From the NCBI RefSeq assembly GCF_003612125.1, contig NZ_RAWI01000051.1:1-36230 (forward strand): a stretch of DNA of 36,230 nucleotides. The letters are read 5' to 3'. Positions 1 to 7,989 of this stretch are shown here, one piece after another. The notes under the pieces were generated by a model, which saw only the letters and a list, made by a program, of their open reading frames with translations, ran no database searches and was not told the origin of the DNA. Both the position numbers and the translations under genes were made by a program. Source of the stretch: Corallococcus praedator. GTDB taxonomy: Bacteria > Myxococcota > Myxococcia > Myxococcales > Myxococcaceae. Within the stretch, counting starts at the first letter, position 1, and every line of letters begins with the position of its first letter.

Positions 1-125
1 CAGGCCGGGGTCCCGGGCTTCGTCGCCGGGGCGGTCGCTCCCGCCGTGGCCGGGCTCGCGGGCTTCGCGGCCTGGGCGGGCGTGGGCTGGGCCAGGAACA
101 GCGCCATCACGAGGAACTCGATCAC
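1..125 (-). CDS. lptA: LptA/OstA-like periplasmic LPS transport protein, N-terminal fragment
   Basis: Only the first 41 or so codons are inside the window; the gene runs off the left edge. A GTG start (125-123) overlaps the lptC stop by four bases (GTGA), a tight translational coupling. The visible peptide begins with a short hydrophobic run (IEFLVMALFLA) and then becomes Ala/Pro/Thr-rich, as in an exported protein with a low-complexity region just after its signal peptide. The lptA identity is inferred from position directly after lptC, the usual lptC-lptA order. No OstA domain residue is visible, so the product could be another periplasmic protein. Confidence 0.5.
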   Translation of the reverse strand, partial: MIEFLVMALFLAQPTPAQAAKPASPATAGATAPATKPGTPA

Positions 126-673
126 TGCGCGGCTCCACCCAGCACGGTCTCGACCGTGCCCTCGAAGGTGAACGTCTCATCCGGCGCGGACAGCTCGAAG
201 CGGTCCGCGCGCATCCGGTAGTCGGGGCCCTGCATCGTCACGCCCTCTTCGCCATGCGCCCGCTGCGTCGTGGCGTCGTAGGTGAGCCTGGGCGTGCGCG
301 CCACCATGCCGTCACCGGTGCGCACGACGACGCCTCCGCTGCCCACCCACTGCTTGGACGCGAGGCTGCCGTCCATATTCGGCGCGGTGATGACCGAGCC
401 GCCCGCCATGGGCAGGGGCGAGCCCTGTGAGCCCTGGCCGGGTGGCAGGCGCACGACCACATCCGTCGCCTGCACCTCGCCGCCCGCGCGCCGGTAGTGC
501 ACGGTCCGGGCGGAGCCGGAGACCAGGAGCTTCTCGCCCTCGAACGAGCGCAGGCGCGCGCCCTCCAGCACCACGTCCGGGCGCGGCTCGCTCGGGGCGC
601 CCTCGGCGGGACGGCGCGGCGTGCATGCGGTGGCGAGGAGTCCCAGGAAGCTCAAGGCAAGGAGGCGCGACAC
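122..673 (-). CDS. lptC: LptC-type LPS export lipoprotein
   Basis: This 183-residue protein matches LptC, the inner-membrane-anchored bridge component that passes LPS from LptBFG to LptA (E. coli LptC is 191 aa). The N-terminus is hydrophobic and ends in L-A-T-A-C at residues 13-17, a weak lipobox, so here it may be a lipoprotein rather than a single-pass membrane protein. The remainder (about 30-180) is the OstA/LptC-like beta fold, with repeated short strands such as LEGARLRSF and YRMRADRFEL. The GTG start at 673 has an AAGGA element about 7 bases upstream. It lies 13 bp after lpxL and overlaps the next gene by 4 bp, so the three are probably one operon. Confidence 0.82.
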   Translation of the reverse strand: MSRLLALSFLGLLATACTPRRPAEGAPSEPRPDVVLEGARLRSFEGEKLLVSGSARTVHYRRAGGEVQATDVVVRLPPGQGSQGSPLPMAGGSVITAPNMDGSLASKQWVGSGGVVVRTGDGMVARTPRLTYDATTQRAHGEEGVTMQGPDYRMRADRFELSAPDETFTFEGTVETVLGGAAQ

Positions 674-686
674 GGGGTCTTCCTTA

Positions 687-1652
687 TCACCGCACCGGGG
701 CGGACGCTGGGTCGGGAAGGGCCGGGGCAGCGGCCTGCGACGCCTCCATGACAGGGCGCGTCTTCCAGCGTTGGTGCATCCACACCCACTGTTCGGGTGC
801 CCGGCGGATGGCTGCCTCGATGCGCTGGGACAGGGCGGCGGTGAGCGCCTGGACGGCCGCTTCGCGCTCCGTCACCTCCGGCGCGGGGACCTCCTCCATG
901 GTGAGCCGGTAGCCCTCTCCCTCGCGCTGGCAGAAGCCCACCACCACGGCCGCGCCGGTGCGCAGCGCCAGGTCCGCCGCCGCGCGCGGGGTGGCGGCCA
1001 GCTCCCCGAAGAAGGGCACGAAGACGGACTGCACCTTGGTGTCCTGGTCGATGAGGATGCCCAGGATCTCCCCGCTCCGCAGGGCCCGGAGCATGGCCCT
1101 GGCCGCGCCCTCCTGGCCGCGCCAGATGCTGCGCACCCCGCCCTTCGCCCGGAAGTCCTCCACGAGCGCGGTGAGGCGCGGGTCGCTGGTCTCCTTCGCG
1201 ATGCTCTGGCTGGGGTAGCCCGCCTTCGCCACGCGCCGGGCGAGCAGCTCCCAGTTGCCCACGTGGCCGGAGACGAAGACGACGCCCCTGCCCTTCGCGA
1301 GCGCCGCCTCCAGCACGGCCCGGTCCCCTGCGGGCCAGGACACCAGGGCCTCCAGCCCGGCATCCAGGGCGCGCGCGGAGGCGACCTCCAGGGCGGCGGC
1401 GGCCAGATGGCGGAAGGCGCCACGGGCGAGCGCGTCACGCTCCGCGTCGCTCCGGTCGGGGAAGGCGCGGGAAAGCGACTTGAGGGCCTTGCGGCGCTCG
1501 CCTCCCGCGAGGGCATAGGCCCAGCCGCCCAGCGTCATGCCCAGGGTGCGTGCGGTTCCCAGCGACAGGAACTGGAGCAGGCGCAACATCCCGGCGATGA
1601 GCAGGTAGCGCAGGTAACGCTTCAGGCGCTTTGTTAAGGGGGGACGCTCCAC
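687..1652 (-). CDS. lpxL: Lipid A biosynthesis lauroyl/myristoyl acyltransferase (LpxL/HtrB family)
   Basis: This inner-membrane acyltransferase would add a secondary acyl chain to Kdo-lipid A precursor. The catalytic H-x4-E motif is H-V-G-N-W-E at residues 130-135, nearly the same position as in E. coli LpxL (H132/E137). Further family blocks are VPFFGELAATPRAA and, near the C-terminus, PEQWVWMHQRW. A membrane anchor covers about residues 10-40. The frame is open up to 1712, but I prefer GTG at 1652: it has GGAG seven bases upstream, gives 321 aa (family about 305), and avoids overlap with divergent astB. The gene leads an lpxL-lptC-lptA operon. Whether it is LpxL, LpxM or LpxP-like cannot be decided from motifs. 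Confidence 0.88.
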   Translation of the reverse strand: MERPPLTKRLKRYLRYLLIAGMLRLLQFLSLGTARTLGMTLGGWAYALAGGERRKALKSLSRAFPDRSDAERDALARGAFRHLAAAALEVASARALDAGLEALVSWPAGDRAVLEAALAKGRGVVFVSGHVGNWELLARRVAKAGYPSQSIAKETSDPRLTALVEDFRAKGGVRSIWRGQEGAARAMLRALRSGEILGILIDQDTKVQSVFVPFFGELAATPRAAADLALRTGAAVVVGFCQREGEGYRLTMEEVPAPEVTEREAAVQALTAALSQRIEAAIRRAPEQWVWMHQRWKTRPVMEASQAAAPALPDPASAPVR

Positions 1653-1670
1653 GACGCGTCTCCATATCCC

Positions 1671-2993
1671 ATGCGCGAATACAACTTCGACGGCCTCATT
1701 GGTCCGACCCACAATTACGCCGGTCTCTCGCCCGGCAACCTGGCGTCACAAACCCACGGGGGCCAGCCAAGCCAGCCCCGGGCGGCGGCGCTCCAGGGGC
1801 TGGAGAAGATGCGCTTCGTGTCGGAGCTGGGCGTGGGGCAGGCGGTGCTGCCGCCCCAGCCGCGCCCGTCCCTGCGCACGCTGCGCGCCCTGGGCTTCAC
1901 GGGGTCCGACGAGGAGGTCATCACCCGCGCCGCGCGCGACGCCGAACACCTCCTGCGCCTCACCTCCAGCGCCTCCGCCATGTGGACGGCGAACGCGGCC
2001 ACCGTCGCGCCGTCGGTGGACACCGCAGATGGACGGGTGCACCTGACGCCCGCGAACCTCACGCAGATGTTCCACCGCGCCATCGAGGCGGACACCACGC
2101 ACGCGGTGCTGCGCGCCATCTTCGCGGATCCGAAGCACTTCCTGGTCCATGCCCCGCTGCCGGGCGCCGCCCACTTCGCGGACGAGGGCGCGGCGAACCA
2201 CACGCGCCTCTTCACGCCCGGACACAAGGCCGTGCACCTGCTCGCCTGGGGCCGCAGCGCGTGGCAGGACGTGAAGGGCCCTCAGCGCTTCCCCGCGCGC
2301 CAGACGCTGGAGTCCAGCCAGGCCCTGGCCCGGCTGCACCAGCTGGATCCGGCGCAGGTGCTGATGCCCCAGCAACACCCGGACGGCATCGACGCGGGCG
2401 CGTTCCACACCGACGTGCTCGCGGTGGGCAACGAGCGCTTCCTCATGCTGCACGCGCTGGCGTTCGCGGACCCCCCGGCGCTCCTGGAAACGCTGCGACA
2501 GAAGCTGGGCGCGGACTTCCGCTCCGTGGTGGCGACGAACGACGAGCTGCCGGTGAAGGACGCGGTGAAGGCCTACCCGTTCAACTCGCAGGTGCTGTCG
2601 CTGCCGGATGGCACCATGGCCATCATCGCCCCCATCGAGAGCCGCGAGACGCCCCACGCGCACGCCTTCCTGCAACGCGTGGTCGCCGAGGACAACCCGG
2701 TGAAGGCGGTGCACTACCTGGACGTGCGCCAGTCCATGAACAACGGCGGCGGGCCGGCGTGTCTGCGCCAGCGCATCTCCCTGACGGACGCGGAGCGGGC
2801 CGCCATCACCGCGGACGTCTTCTACTCCCCCGCCCTCCATGAGGCCCTGGCCGCCTGGGTGCGCCGGCACTACCGCGAGGTGCTTCGTCCCGAGGACGTG
2901 AGGGATCCGCTGCTCGCGCGCGAGACGATGACCGCGCTCGACGAGCTGACGCGGCTGTTGAAGCTGGGCAGCGTGTACGATTTCCAGCAGTAG
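1671..2993 (+). CDS. astB: N-succinylarginine dihydrolase AstB
   Basis: AstB catalyses step two of the arginine succinyltransferase pathway: N2-succinylarginine plus two waters gives succinylornithine, two ammonia and CO2. The 440-aa cytoplasmic protein has the typical N-terminus REYNFDGLIGPTHNYAGL and a full amidinotransferase-fold catalytic triad at Glu172, His246 and Cys364 (in NNGGGPACLRQR), matching E. coli Glu174/His248/Cys365. Length is close to E. coli's 447. No Shine-Dalgarno sequence is visible before the ATG. No astA, astC, astD or astE lies nearby, so the gene stands apart from its pathway. It is divergent from lpxL, with only 18 bp between the starts. Confidence 0.95.
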   Translation: MREYNFDGLIGPTHNYAGLSPGNLASQTHGGQPSQPRAAALQGLEKMRFVSELGVGQAVLPPQPRPSLRTLRALGFTGSDEEVITRAARDAEHLLRLTSSASAMWTANAATVAPSVDTADGRVHLTPANLTQMFHRAIEADTTHAVLRAIFADPKHFLVHAPLPGAAHFADEGAANHTRLFTPGHKAVHLLAWGRSAWQDVKGPQRFPARQTLESSQALARLHQLDPAQVLMPQQHPDGIDAGAFHTDVLAVGNERFLMLHALAFADPPALLETLRQKLGADFRSVVATNDELPVKDAVKAYPFNSQVLSLPDGTMAIIAPIESRETPHAHAFLQRVVAEDNPVKAVHYLDVRQSMNNGGGPACLRQRISLTDAERAAITADVFYSPALHEALAAWVRRHYREVLRPEDVRDPLLARETMTALDELTRLLKLGSVYDFQQ

Positions 2994-3004
2994 TGGCCCC
3001 CTGG

Positions 3005-3034
3005 CTGCCCTCCGGCCCACCTGCCGAGGGCAGG
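3005..3034 (+). terminator. Hairpin after astB, possible terminator
   Basis: Twelve bases after the astB stop there is an 8-bp perfect inverted repeat, CTGCCCTC (3005-3012) with GAGGGCAG (3026-3033). A competing tighter hairpin, CCTGCC-GAG-GGCAGG, occupies 3020-3034. No T-run follows, so intrinsic termination is uncertain, but the position between astB and the next gene fits. Confidence 0.45.
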
Positions 3035-3118
3035 CCCCCGCGCCCTCCTGAGCTGGCGTGGCGAATGGCCGCCTGCGTCGTCCGGACACACCTTGAACGG
3101 TAAGGAGGTGAGGTCCCC

Positions 3119-3649
3119 ATGATCCCTGTTGCCATCCAGCAATACCTCCGGCGCCATCGCGTCCCCTTCGAGCGGTATGCCCACGCCCGGGCCGAGTCCG
3201 CGACGGAGCTGGTGGAGGTCCTCAACGTGCCCGGCTGGCGGGTGGCGAAGTCCGTCATCGTGAAGGCGAACCGGCAGCCCTGGATCGTCGTCGTGCCCGC
3301 GCTGGCATCCGTGGACCTGCGGCAGGTTCGCGACATCCTGGGCGTGCACACCGCGCGGCTCGCCACCGAGTCCGAGTTCGTCGACCACTTCCCCGGCTGT
3401 GAGCCCGGCGCCGAGCCTCCGTTTGGAGAGCTGTACGGCCTGCCCGTCGCCGTGGACGAATCGCTGAGCCTCAACGAGCGGCTGTTGTTCCGCGCGGGCT
3501 CGCACGAGGAGGCCCTGGAGCTGCGCTTCCAGGACTTCGCGCGGCTGGAGTGGCCGCTGGTCGCGTCATTCATCCAGCCGCTCGCAGCGGAGCGGGGCTC
3601 GCAGGCTTCGTATTCCTCGCCCATGGAGGAGTCAGGCGCTTCGGCCTGA
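3119..3649 (+). CDS. YbaK/ProX-family aminoacyl-tRNA deacylase-like protein
   Basis: This 176-aa protein carries a YbaK/aminoacyl-tRNA editing domain over about residues 5-150. Family members hydrolyse mischarged aminoacyl-tRNAs in trans. The conserved segment with the key lysine is VAKSVIVKA (Lys44), preceded by the typical LRRHRVPFERYAHA opening. The C-terminal 20 residues are Ser/Ala-rich and look disordered. Translation should be strong: a near-perfect Shine-Dalgarno sequence, TAAGGAGGTGA, lies at 3101-3111, eight bases or so before the ATG. It is a single gene between astB and a convergent minus-strand gene and has no obvious link to polysaccharide synthesis. The substrate amino acid cannot be read from the sequence. 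Confidence 0.82.
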   Translation: MIPVAIQQYLRRHRVPFERYAHARAESATELVEVLNVPGWRVAKSVIVKANRQPWIVVVPALASVDLRQVRDILGVHTARLATESEFVDHFPGCEPGAEPPFGELYGLPVAVDESLSLNERLLFRAGSHEEALELRFQDFARLEWPLVASFIQPLAAERGSQASYSSPMEESGASA

Positions 3650-3665
3650 CTGCGCGGGCCGTCCG

Positions 3666-6296
3666 TCAAGGCGCGGGGGAGTCGCTGACCACCTGCGAGC
3701 GGCGCAGGTACTGCTCGCGCTCCTGCGCCTTCGGATCCTCCAACAACTCCTGGCGGCGTGCGTCCACCTGCGCACGCTCGTGTGATTCCAGCCGCACGGC
3801 CCAGGCCTCCATCTCCGCGCGCCGAGCGCCTCCGGGAGGCATGAGCCGCAGGCCCTCGTGCACCGAGCGCGCCGCCGCGTCGTAGCGCGACAGCCGCTCC
3901 TGCAAGCGGGCCACCGCGAAGTGGCTGTCCGGCCCGGGCACCAGCCCCGCGACCGAGCGCCGCTGCTCCAGCGCGCGGGCCAGCAGTCCCTCGCGCTCGA
4001 AGCAGTCCGCCTCCAGGGAGAGCAGCCGCGCGCGTTGCTGGAGGTTCGTCAGGAAGGGCGCCACCGCGTCCAGCGTGTCCCGGGCTCGCCGCGTCAGCCC
4101 CGCCTCCTGCTGCCGCGCCGCCAGGGTGAACGCCAGCTCCACGTCCTGGGGGAAGCGCTTCGCGAGGGCCTCCAGCGCCTGGAGCGCCTCCGCCCCCTTT
4201 CCTCGCGCGCGCCACACGTCCGCGCGCAGCAGGTGCGTGGCCAGGGCATCCGGAGCCCATCGCTCCACCTCCGCCCACGCCGCCTCCGCCGCGTCCAGTT
4301 CACCCTGGGCCAGCCGGCCACGAACCTCCTCCATCCACAGCGCCGTGGCCTCGGGGCGGCCTTCGAAGTGCTCGCGCGCCCAGGCGAGCCAGGCCAGCCC
4401 GAGCACGCGACGCTCGGGCATGCCGACCAGGGACCGGGCCAGCTCCGTGGCCTGTCCGGGGGCCTCGGGCGTGAGGGTCGCGAGCTCCTCCGGCGTGCGC
4501 GCCCGGGGCATCGCCTCCGTCAGCAGCACGCGCGTGTCGCCGGCCTCATGCGCCAGGCGGTACTCCAGGAAGGCCTGCGCGCGCCGGCCCAGGTGCAGCA
4601 GGGCCCGCGCCGCCACGCGGTGCGCCGGCGCATCCAGCGGCCGCAGGTACAGCACGTGGTTGACGAAGGCCAACGCGTCCTTCGCCCCCGCCGCGCCGTC
4701 CCCCACGGAGGCCATCGCCACCAGGCGGTACAGCAGGTAGTCCGTCGGGTGCACGTCGATGAGCGAAAGCCCCAGCGCGCGGACCTCCGCTCGGGGGGCT
4801 CGGGCCGACACGCGTTCGGACAGCTGAGCTTCCGCGTCCTCCATCCGGCGCCCGCCCGGCACGAGCGCGACGAGCATCACCGCCGTGAGCCCCGCCGCCA
4901 GCGCCAGCGCCGGACCGGTGGGCAGCGCATGGGTGCGCGTGCTCCGCGAGAACATGCGTTCGGATTCGCGAGGCCGCGCCACCGCCCCCAGCACCACCGC
5001 GACCGCCACCGCGCACGCGGGCAGCTCCAGGCTGAAGTCGAACAGGTTGTGCAGCGCCAGCGCCGCCACGCCCGACAGCACCGCCAGCTCCACGGGGCCA
5101 TGGCCTTCGCGGCGCACCAGCCCCACGAAGCCCCAGACACCCAGCAGGAGCAGCAGCAGGCCCGGCACGCCCCACTCCGTCGTCACCTGCAACACCGCGT
5201 TCTCCGGGTGCGTGAAGGTGTTGGGGTTCGCTTCGGTCTGGTAGCGGGGAAACGCGGCCTCGAACGCGCCGCGCCCCATGCCCAGCACCGGGAAGGCGCG
5301 GGCCGCGCGGGCCATCATCGGCCACGGCTCCACCTTGCCGTGGCGCAGGGACTCCACGCTGTCCGCCGTGCGCGCCTCCGCCCACAGATTGTCCGCCGCC
5401 AGGTACGCGCCCACCGACAGCGTCGCCAGCAGCCCCAGCAGCACCGCCGCGCCCCGGCCCCAGGAGGGCTTCGCGGGCGTGCGCGCCTCACGCCGCTGCT
5501 TCGACAGCCACGCGGCGAGCAGCACCTGACCGAAGACGAAGAACACGATGCCCGCGCGCGACAGCGACAACAGCACGCCCGCGCCGGAGAGGAGCGCCGC
5601 CACCGCGAAGGGCCACGCGCGCGAACGCGGCTGCGCCGACAGCGCCAGCCCCACCGCCACCGTCGCCGTCAGCCCCAGGTAGCCCGCGAGGTGGTTGGGG
5701 TTGCCGAACGGCGTCACCAGCGGCGGCCGCGCATGCACATACGCGCGCAGGCCGAAGAGCGTCTCCACGTTGAAGAGCGCGTGCCCCAGCCCCACCGCCG
5801 CCACCGCCGCGCCCGTGAAGGCCAGCACCGACAGCAGCCGCTTGCGCGACGCCCGGGCCCGGCACACCTGCGCCGCCGCGAGGAACGTCAGGAGATAGGC
5901 TCCGTGCTTCGCCAGCTCCCGCCACGTCGCGGAAGGCTCCAGCGACACCGGCCGGAAGCCCGTGAGCCCCAGCGGCACGAGCACGTCCTCGCGCAGCGCC
6001 GCGGCCTCTGGACTCACCCACCCCAGCACCGCCGACGGCAGCGGCACGAGCTGCAGCGCGCACAAGAGCACGCCACCCACCAGCGGCACCGCCAGGAAGG
6101 GAATCCTGGGAGTGTCCCCCTGCCGGCGAGCCCCCACCGCCGCCAGCACCGAGGCCAGTCCGGCCAGGGCGCTCAGCGGCCAGGCCAGCCAGTGCGCCGC
6201 GCCGCCCAGCGCCACCGGGCCCAGCACCAGCAGCGCCGCGAGGGCCGCCTCGGCGGACAGGGTGTACCGGGAGACGCGACGGGACTCGGGAGCCAT
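3666..6296 (-). CDS. Wzy/WaaL-family O-antigen polymerase/ligase with C-terminal TPR domain (possible WzyB)
   Basis: This large (876 aa) inner-membrane protein belongs to the O-antigen ligase/polymerase (Wzy_C) superfamily. About ten to twelve hydrophobic segments cover residues 15-480. Landmarks are GNPNHLAGY (198-206), SLSRAG (244-249) with the arginine typical of this fold, and the periplasmic loop with F-T-H-P-E-N (361-366) followed by TEWGVPG. Residues about 550-860 are helical and Ala/Leu-rich with TPR-like repeats, probably periplasmic. It would polymerise undecaprenyl-linked repeats or transfer glycans to an acceptor. Position at the end of the locus recalls wzyB (MXAN_1052) of the M. 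xanthus BPS locus; this is recollection, not alignment. A second polymerase candidate lies at 28628-30082. Confidence 0.83.
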   Translation of the reverse strand: MAPESRRVSRYTLSAEAALAALLVLGPVALGGAAHWLAWPLSALAGLASVLAAVGARRQGDTPRIPFLAVPLVGGVLLCALQLVPLPSAVLGWVSPEAAALREDVLVPLGLTGFRPVSLEPSATWRELAKHGAYLLTFLAAAQVCRARASRKRLLSVLAFTGAAVAAVGLGHALFNVETLFGLRAYVHARPPLVTPFGNPNHLAGYLGLTATVAVGLALSAQPRSRAWPFAVAALLSGAGVLLSLSRAGIVFFVFGQVLLAAWLSKQRREARTPAKPSWGRGAAVLLGLLATLSVGAYLAADNLWAEARTADSVESLRHGKVEPWPMMARAARAFPVLGMGRGAFEAAFPRYQTEANPNTFTHPENAVLQVTTEWGVPGLLLLLLGVWGFVGLVRREGHGPVELAVLSGVAALALHNLFDFSLELPACAVAVAVVLGAVARPRESERMFSRSTRTHALPTGPALALAAGLTAVMLVALVPGGRRMEDAEAQLSERVSARAPRAEVRALGLSLIDVHPTDYLLYRLVAMASVGDGAAGAKDALAFVNHVLYLRPLDAPAHRVAARALLHLGRRAQAFLEYRLAHEAGDTRVLLTEAMPRARTPEELATLTPEAPGQATELARSLVGMPERRVLGLAWLAWAREHFEGRPEATALWMEEVRGRLAQGELDAAEAAWAEVERWAPDALATHLLRADVWRARGKGAEALQALEALAKRFPQDVELAFTLAARQQEAGLTRRARDTLDAVAPFLTNLQQRARLLSLEADCFEREGLLARALEQRRSVAGLVPGPDSHFAVARLQERLSRYDAAARSVHEGLRLMPPGGARRAEMEAWAVRLESHERAQVDARRQELLEDPKAQEREQYLRRSQVVSDSPAP

Positions 6297-6482
6297 GCGG
6301 AGGGCGCGAGTATGTCACGGGCCCAGGCGGACCCGTTCCTTCCGCCCGGGGACCTCCCCCCGACCAGGGAACTCGCCGCCCGGACGCCTCCTTCCCGGAC
6401 GCGCCTCGCCGGAGTGTCGAATGAACCGGCGCGCCGGGACATCGCTTGCATCCAGAGACCCATCTGGCATCGTCCCCGACCC
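6297..6482. other. Divergent intergenic region
   Basis: This 186-bp gap holds the 5' regions of the minus-strand polymerase and the plus-strand lipoprotein. It is GC-rich with several C/G runs. I see no convincing -35/-10 pair, Shine-Dalgarno sequence for the lipoprotein, or strong inverted repeat. Confidence 0.5.
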
Positions 6483-6758
6483 ATGCGTCGCCTCCTGCTC
6501 ACCGCCGCCGTTCTCTGCGCCTCCCTCTCCGGACTCACCGCGTGCAAGACGAGTTGCCGCGAACTGTCCGAGAAGCTCTGCGAGTGCGCCTTGAACTCGG
6601 TGGAGAAGCAGGTCTGCCAGCAGCGCGCCGCGGACGAGGAAGCCCGCGTGGAGCCCACCGCGGAAGATGAGATTGCCTGCGAGGCGCGGCTTGAGGGCTG
6701 CGACTGCCGCACCATCGAGACCGAGGAAGGCAAGAAGGCCTGCGGCCTCGCCCGCTGA
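6483..6758 (+). CDS. Small cysteine-rich lipoprotein of unknown function
   Basis: This 91-aa protein begins with a clear lipoprotein signal: Met-Arg-Arg, a hydrophobic core, and lipobox L-T-A-C with the lipidated cysteine at residue 21. The mature part is short, acidic and has several regularly placed cysteines (C-x3-C, C-E-C, C-D-C), suggesting disulfides in the periplasm or at the outer membrane. I do not recognise a family. It is transcribed away from the Wzy-like gene and converges on the acyltransferase at 6803, with a strong hairpin between them. Its place inside the polysaccharide locus suggests a link to export or cell-surface attachment, but nothing in the sequence proves it. Confidence 0.75.
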   Translation: MRRLLLTAAVLCASLSGLTACKTSCRELSEKLCECALNSVEKQVCQQRAADEEARVEPTAEDEIACEARLEGCDCRTIETEEGKKACGLAR

Positions 6759-6789
6759 ACGCCGTCCGCTGAAGGTCAGCGTCCGGCGT
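6759..6789. terminator. Bidirectional terminator-like hairpin between convergent genes
   Basis: Immediately after the lipoprotein stop lies a hairpin of 6 bp (ACGCCG/CGGCGT), a 2x2 internal loop, and a further 6 bp (CGCTGA/TCAGCG) closed by a 3-base AGG loop. It sits exactly between two convergent genes (stops at 6758 and 6803). No U-tract is present in either direction, so it may act with other factors. Confidence 0.6.
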
Positions 6790-6802
6790 CCTCACGGGGA
6801 CT

Positions 6803-7987
6803 TCAGGCGCCCGGCACCACGCGCGCCGCGACCGGCGCTCCACCGTCCACCCACGGCTGGAGCCCGCGCTTCACCCGCGAGCGCCACGGCGTCTCCACCC
6901 ACCGGTGCACCGCCACCGACGCGGGCACCAGCAGCACCAGCAACACGGTCAGGAAGCGCCAGGGCGACGACAGGTCCACGCGCGTCTCCAGCCAGTGCAC
7001 GAACTCACTGATGGGGTACTGGAGCAGGTACAGCGCGTAGCTGGCCCCACCCAGGTGCACCAGCCACGGCCGCGCGAGCACGGCCCCCAGCGCTCCACCG
7101 CCGCGCGCCAGCCCGTACACCAGCAGCGCCGACGCGGGCGCCAGCAGCGCGTTGTGCATCAGCGGGTACGGAATCCGTCCGCCCTGCGAGAAGCCCGCGA
7201 GCAGCAGCGCCGCGCCCGCCGCCGCCATCACCGCGCCAGAGCGGGGGGCCGCGCTGGCTTCCGAACGCTCGCGCACGAAGACGAGCCCCAGCAGCACGCC
7301 CAGCAGGAACTCCGGCAGACGCATCAGCGGGTTGAACTTCACCACCGCCAACCAGATGCCCTCCGACGCGGCGTCCAGCGTGCCCGCACCGTCCGGCCGC
7401 AGGGCGACATAGAGCACCGGCGGCAAGAGCCCCAGGGCCCACACGCCCGCGAGGGCCGCCGTCATCCGCGCGCCCTTGAAGCCTTCCAGCCGGCGCCCCA
7501 GGGAAGGGAACACCGCGTAGAAGAACGCCTCCACGGACACGGACCAGCCCGGCGGGTTCCAGTACAGCGCCAGCCTGGGCACCCACGCCTGGAGCAGCGC
7601 CAGCGTGGTGAAGCCCGCGGTGCCCAGCTTCGCGGCGGCCACGGGCAGCGAGTTCACCGCCAGCGAGCGCCCCATGGTGGGCGCCGCGGACAAGAGGAAC
7701 GTCAGCAGGAACACCGGGTAGACGCGCGCCACGCGGGCGCTCCAGAAGGAGCGGGACGGCGTCTGCATCCGGCCTTCGGCGTCCACGTAGTTGTACGCGA
7801 GCACGAAGCCGGACAGCAGGAAGAACACGCCGACGGACGCGTAGCCGGAGGCCACGATGTGGACCATCCACTCCGGGGCCCACCCCGCGAGGCAGGGCGT
7901 CCCGAAGTGGAAGAGGACCACGTGAAGGGCCGCCAGGAAGCGCAGCCCCGTGAGGGCATCCAGCGAAGCGCCCGTCTTCTGCTTCAT
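6803..7987 (-). CDS. Acyltransferase 3 family membrane protein (OafA/YrhL type) A
   Basis: Acyltransferase-3 proteins transfer acetyl or other acyl groups onto cell-surface sugars using multipass membrane domains. This 394-aa protein has the family's N-terminal signature LTGLRFLAALHVVLFH with the catalytic-type histidine near residue 27, then SVGVFFLLSGFVLAY, the arginine-rich FWSARVARVYP loop, and PPGWSVSVEAFFY near residue 168. About ten hydrophobic segments follow, and no periplasmic SGNH domain is present. It is the last gene of the minus-strand operon, starting two bases after the ugd stop. It closely resembles the proteins at 14198 and 20565. Likely role: O-acylation of the exopolysaccharide repeat; the acyl donor is unknown. 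Confidence 0.9.
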   Translation of the reverse strand: MKQKTGASLDALTGLRFLAALHVVLFHFGTPCLAGWAPEWMVHIVASGYASVGVFFLLSGFVLAYNYVDAEGRMQTPSRSFWSARVARVYPVFLLTFLLSAAPTMGRSLAVNSLPVAAAKLGTAGFTTLALLQAWVPRLALYWNPPGWSVSVEAFFYAVFPSLGRRLEGFKGARMTAALAGVWALGLLPPVLYVALRPDGAGTLDAASEGIWLAVVKFNPLMRLPEFLLGVLLGLVFVRERSEASAAPRSGAVMAAAGAALLLAGFSQGGRIPYPLMHNALLAPASALLVYGLARGGGALGAVLARPWLVHLGGASYALYLLQYPISEFVHWLETRVDLSSPWRFLTVLLVLLVPASVAVHRWVETPWRSRVKRGLQPWVDGGAPVAARVVPGA

Positions 7988-7989
7988 CT

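Noticed and set aside
1653-1712. Upstream extension of lpxL to 1712
   Set aside because: It would overlap the astB start and has no ribosome-binding site, whereas GTG 1652 has GGAG at the right distance.
1746-3089. Minus-strand open frame of 447 codons antisense to astB
   Set aside because: astB has a complete catalytic triad and family length; the antisense translation is Arg/Gly-rich without a domain.
3858-6758. Plus-strand open frame of 966 codons opposite the Wzy-like gene
   Set aside because: It is a compositional shadow: extremely rich in Arg, Gln and His with no domain, while the other strand encodes a clear membrane protein with TPRs. Only its last 91 codons (6483-6758) are a real gene.
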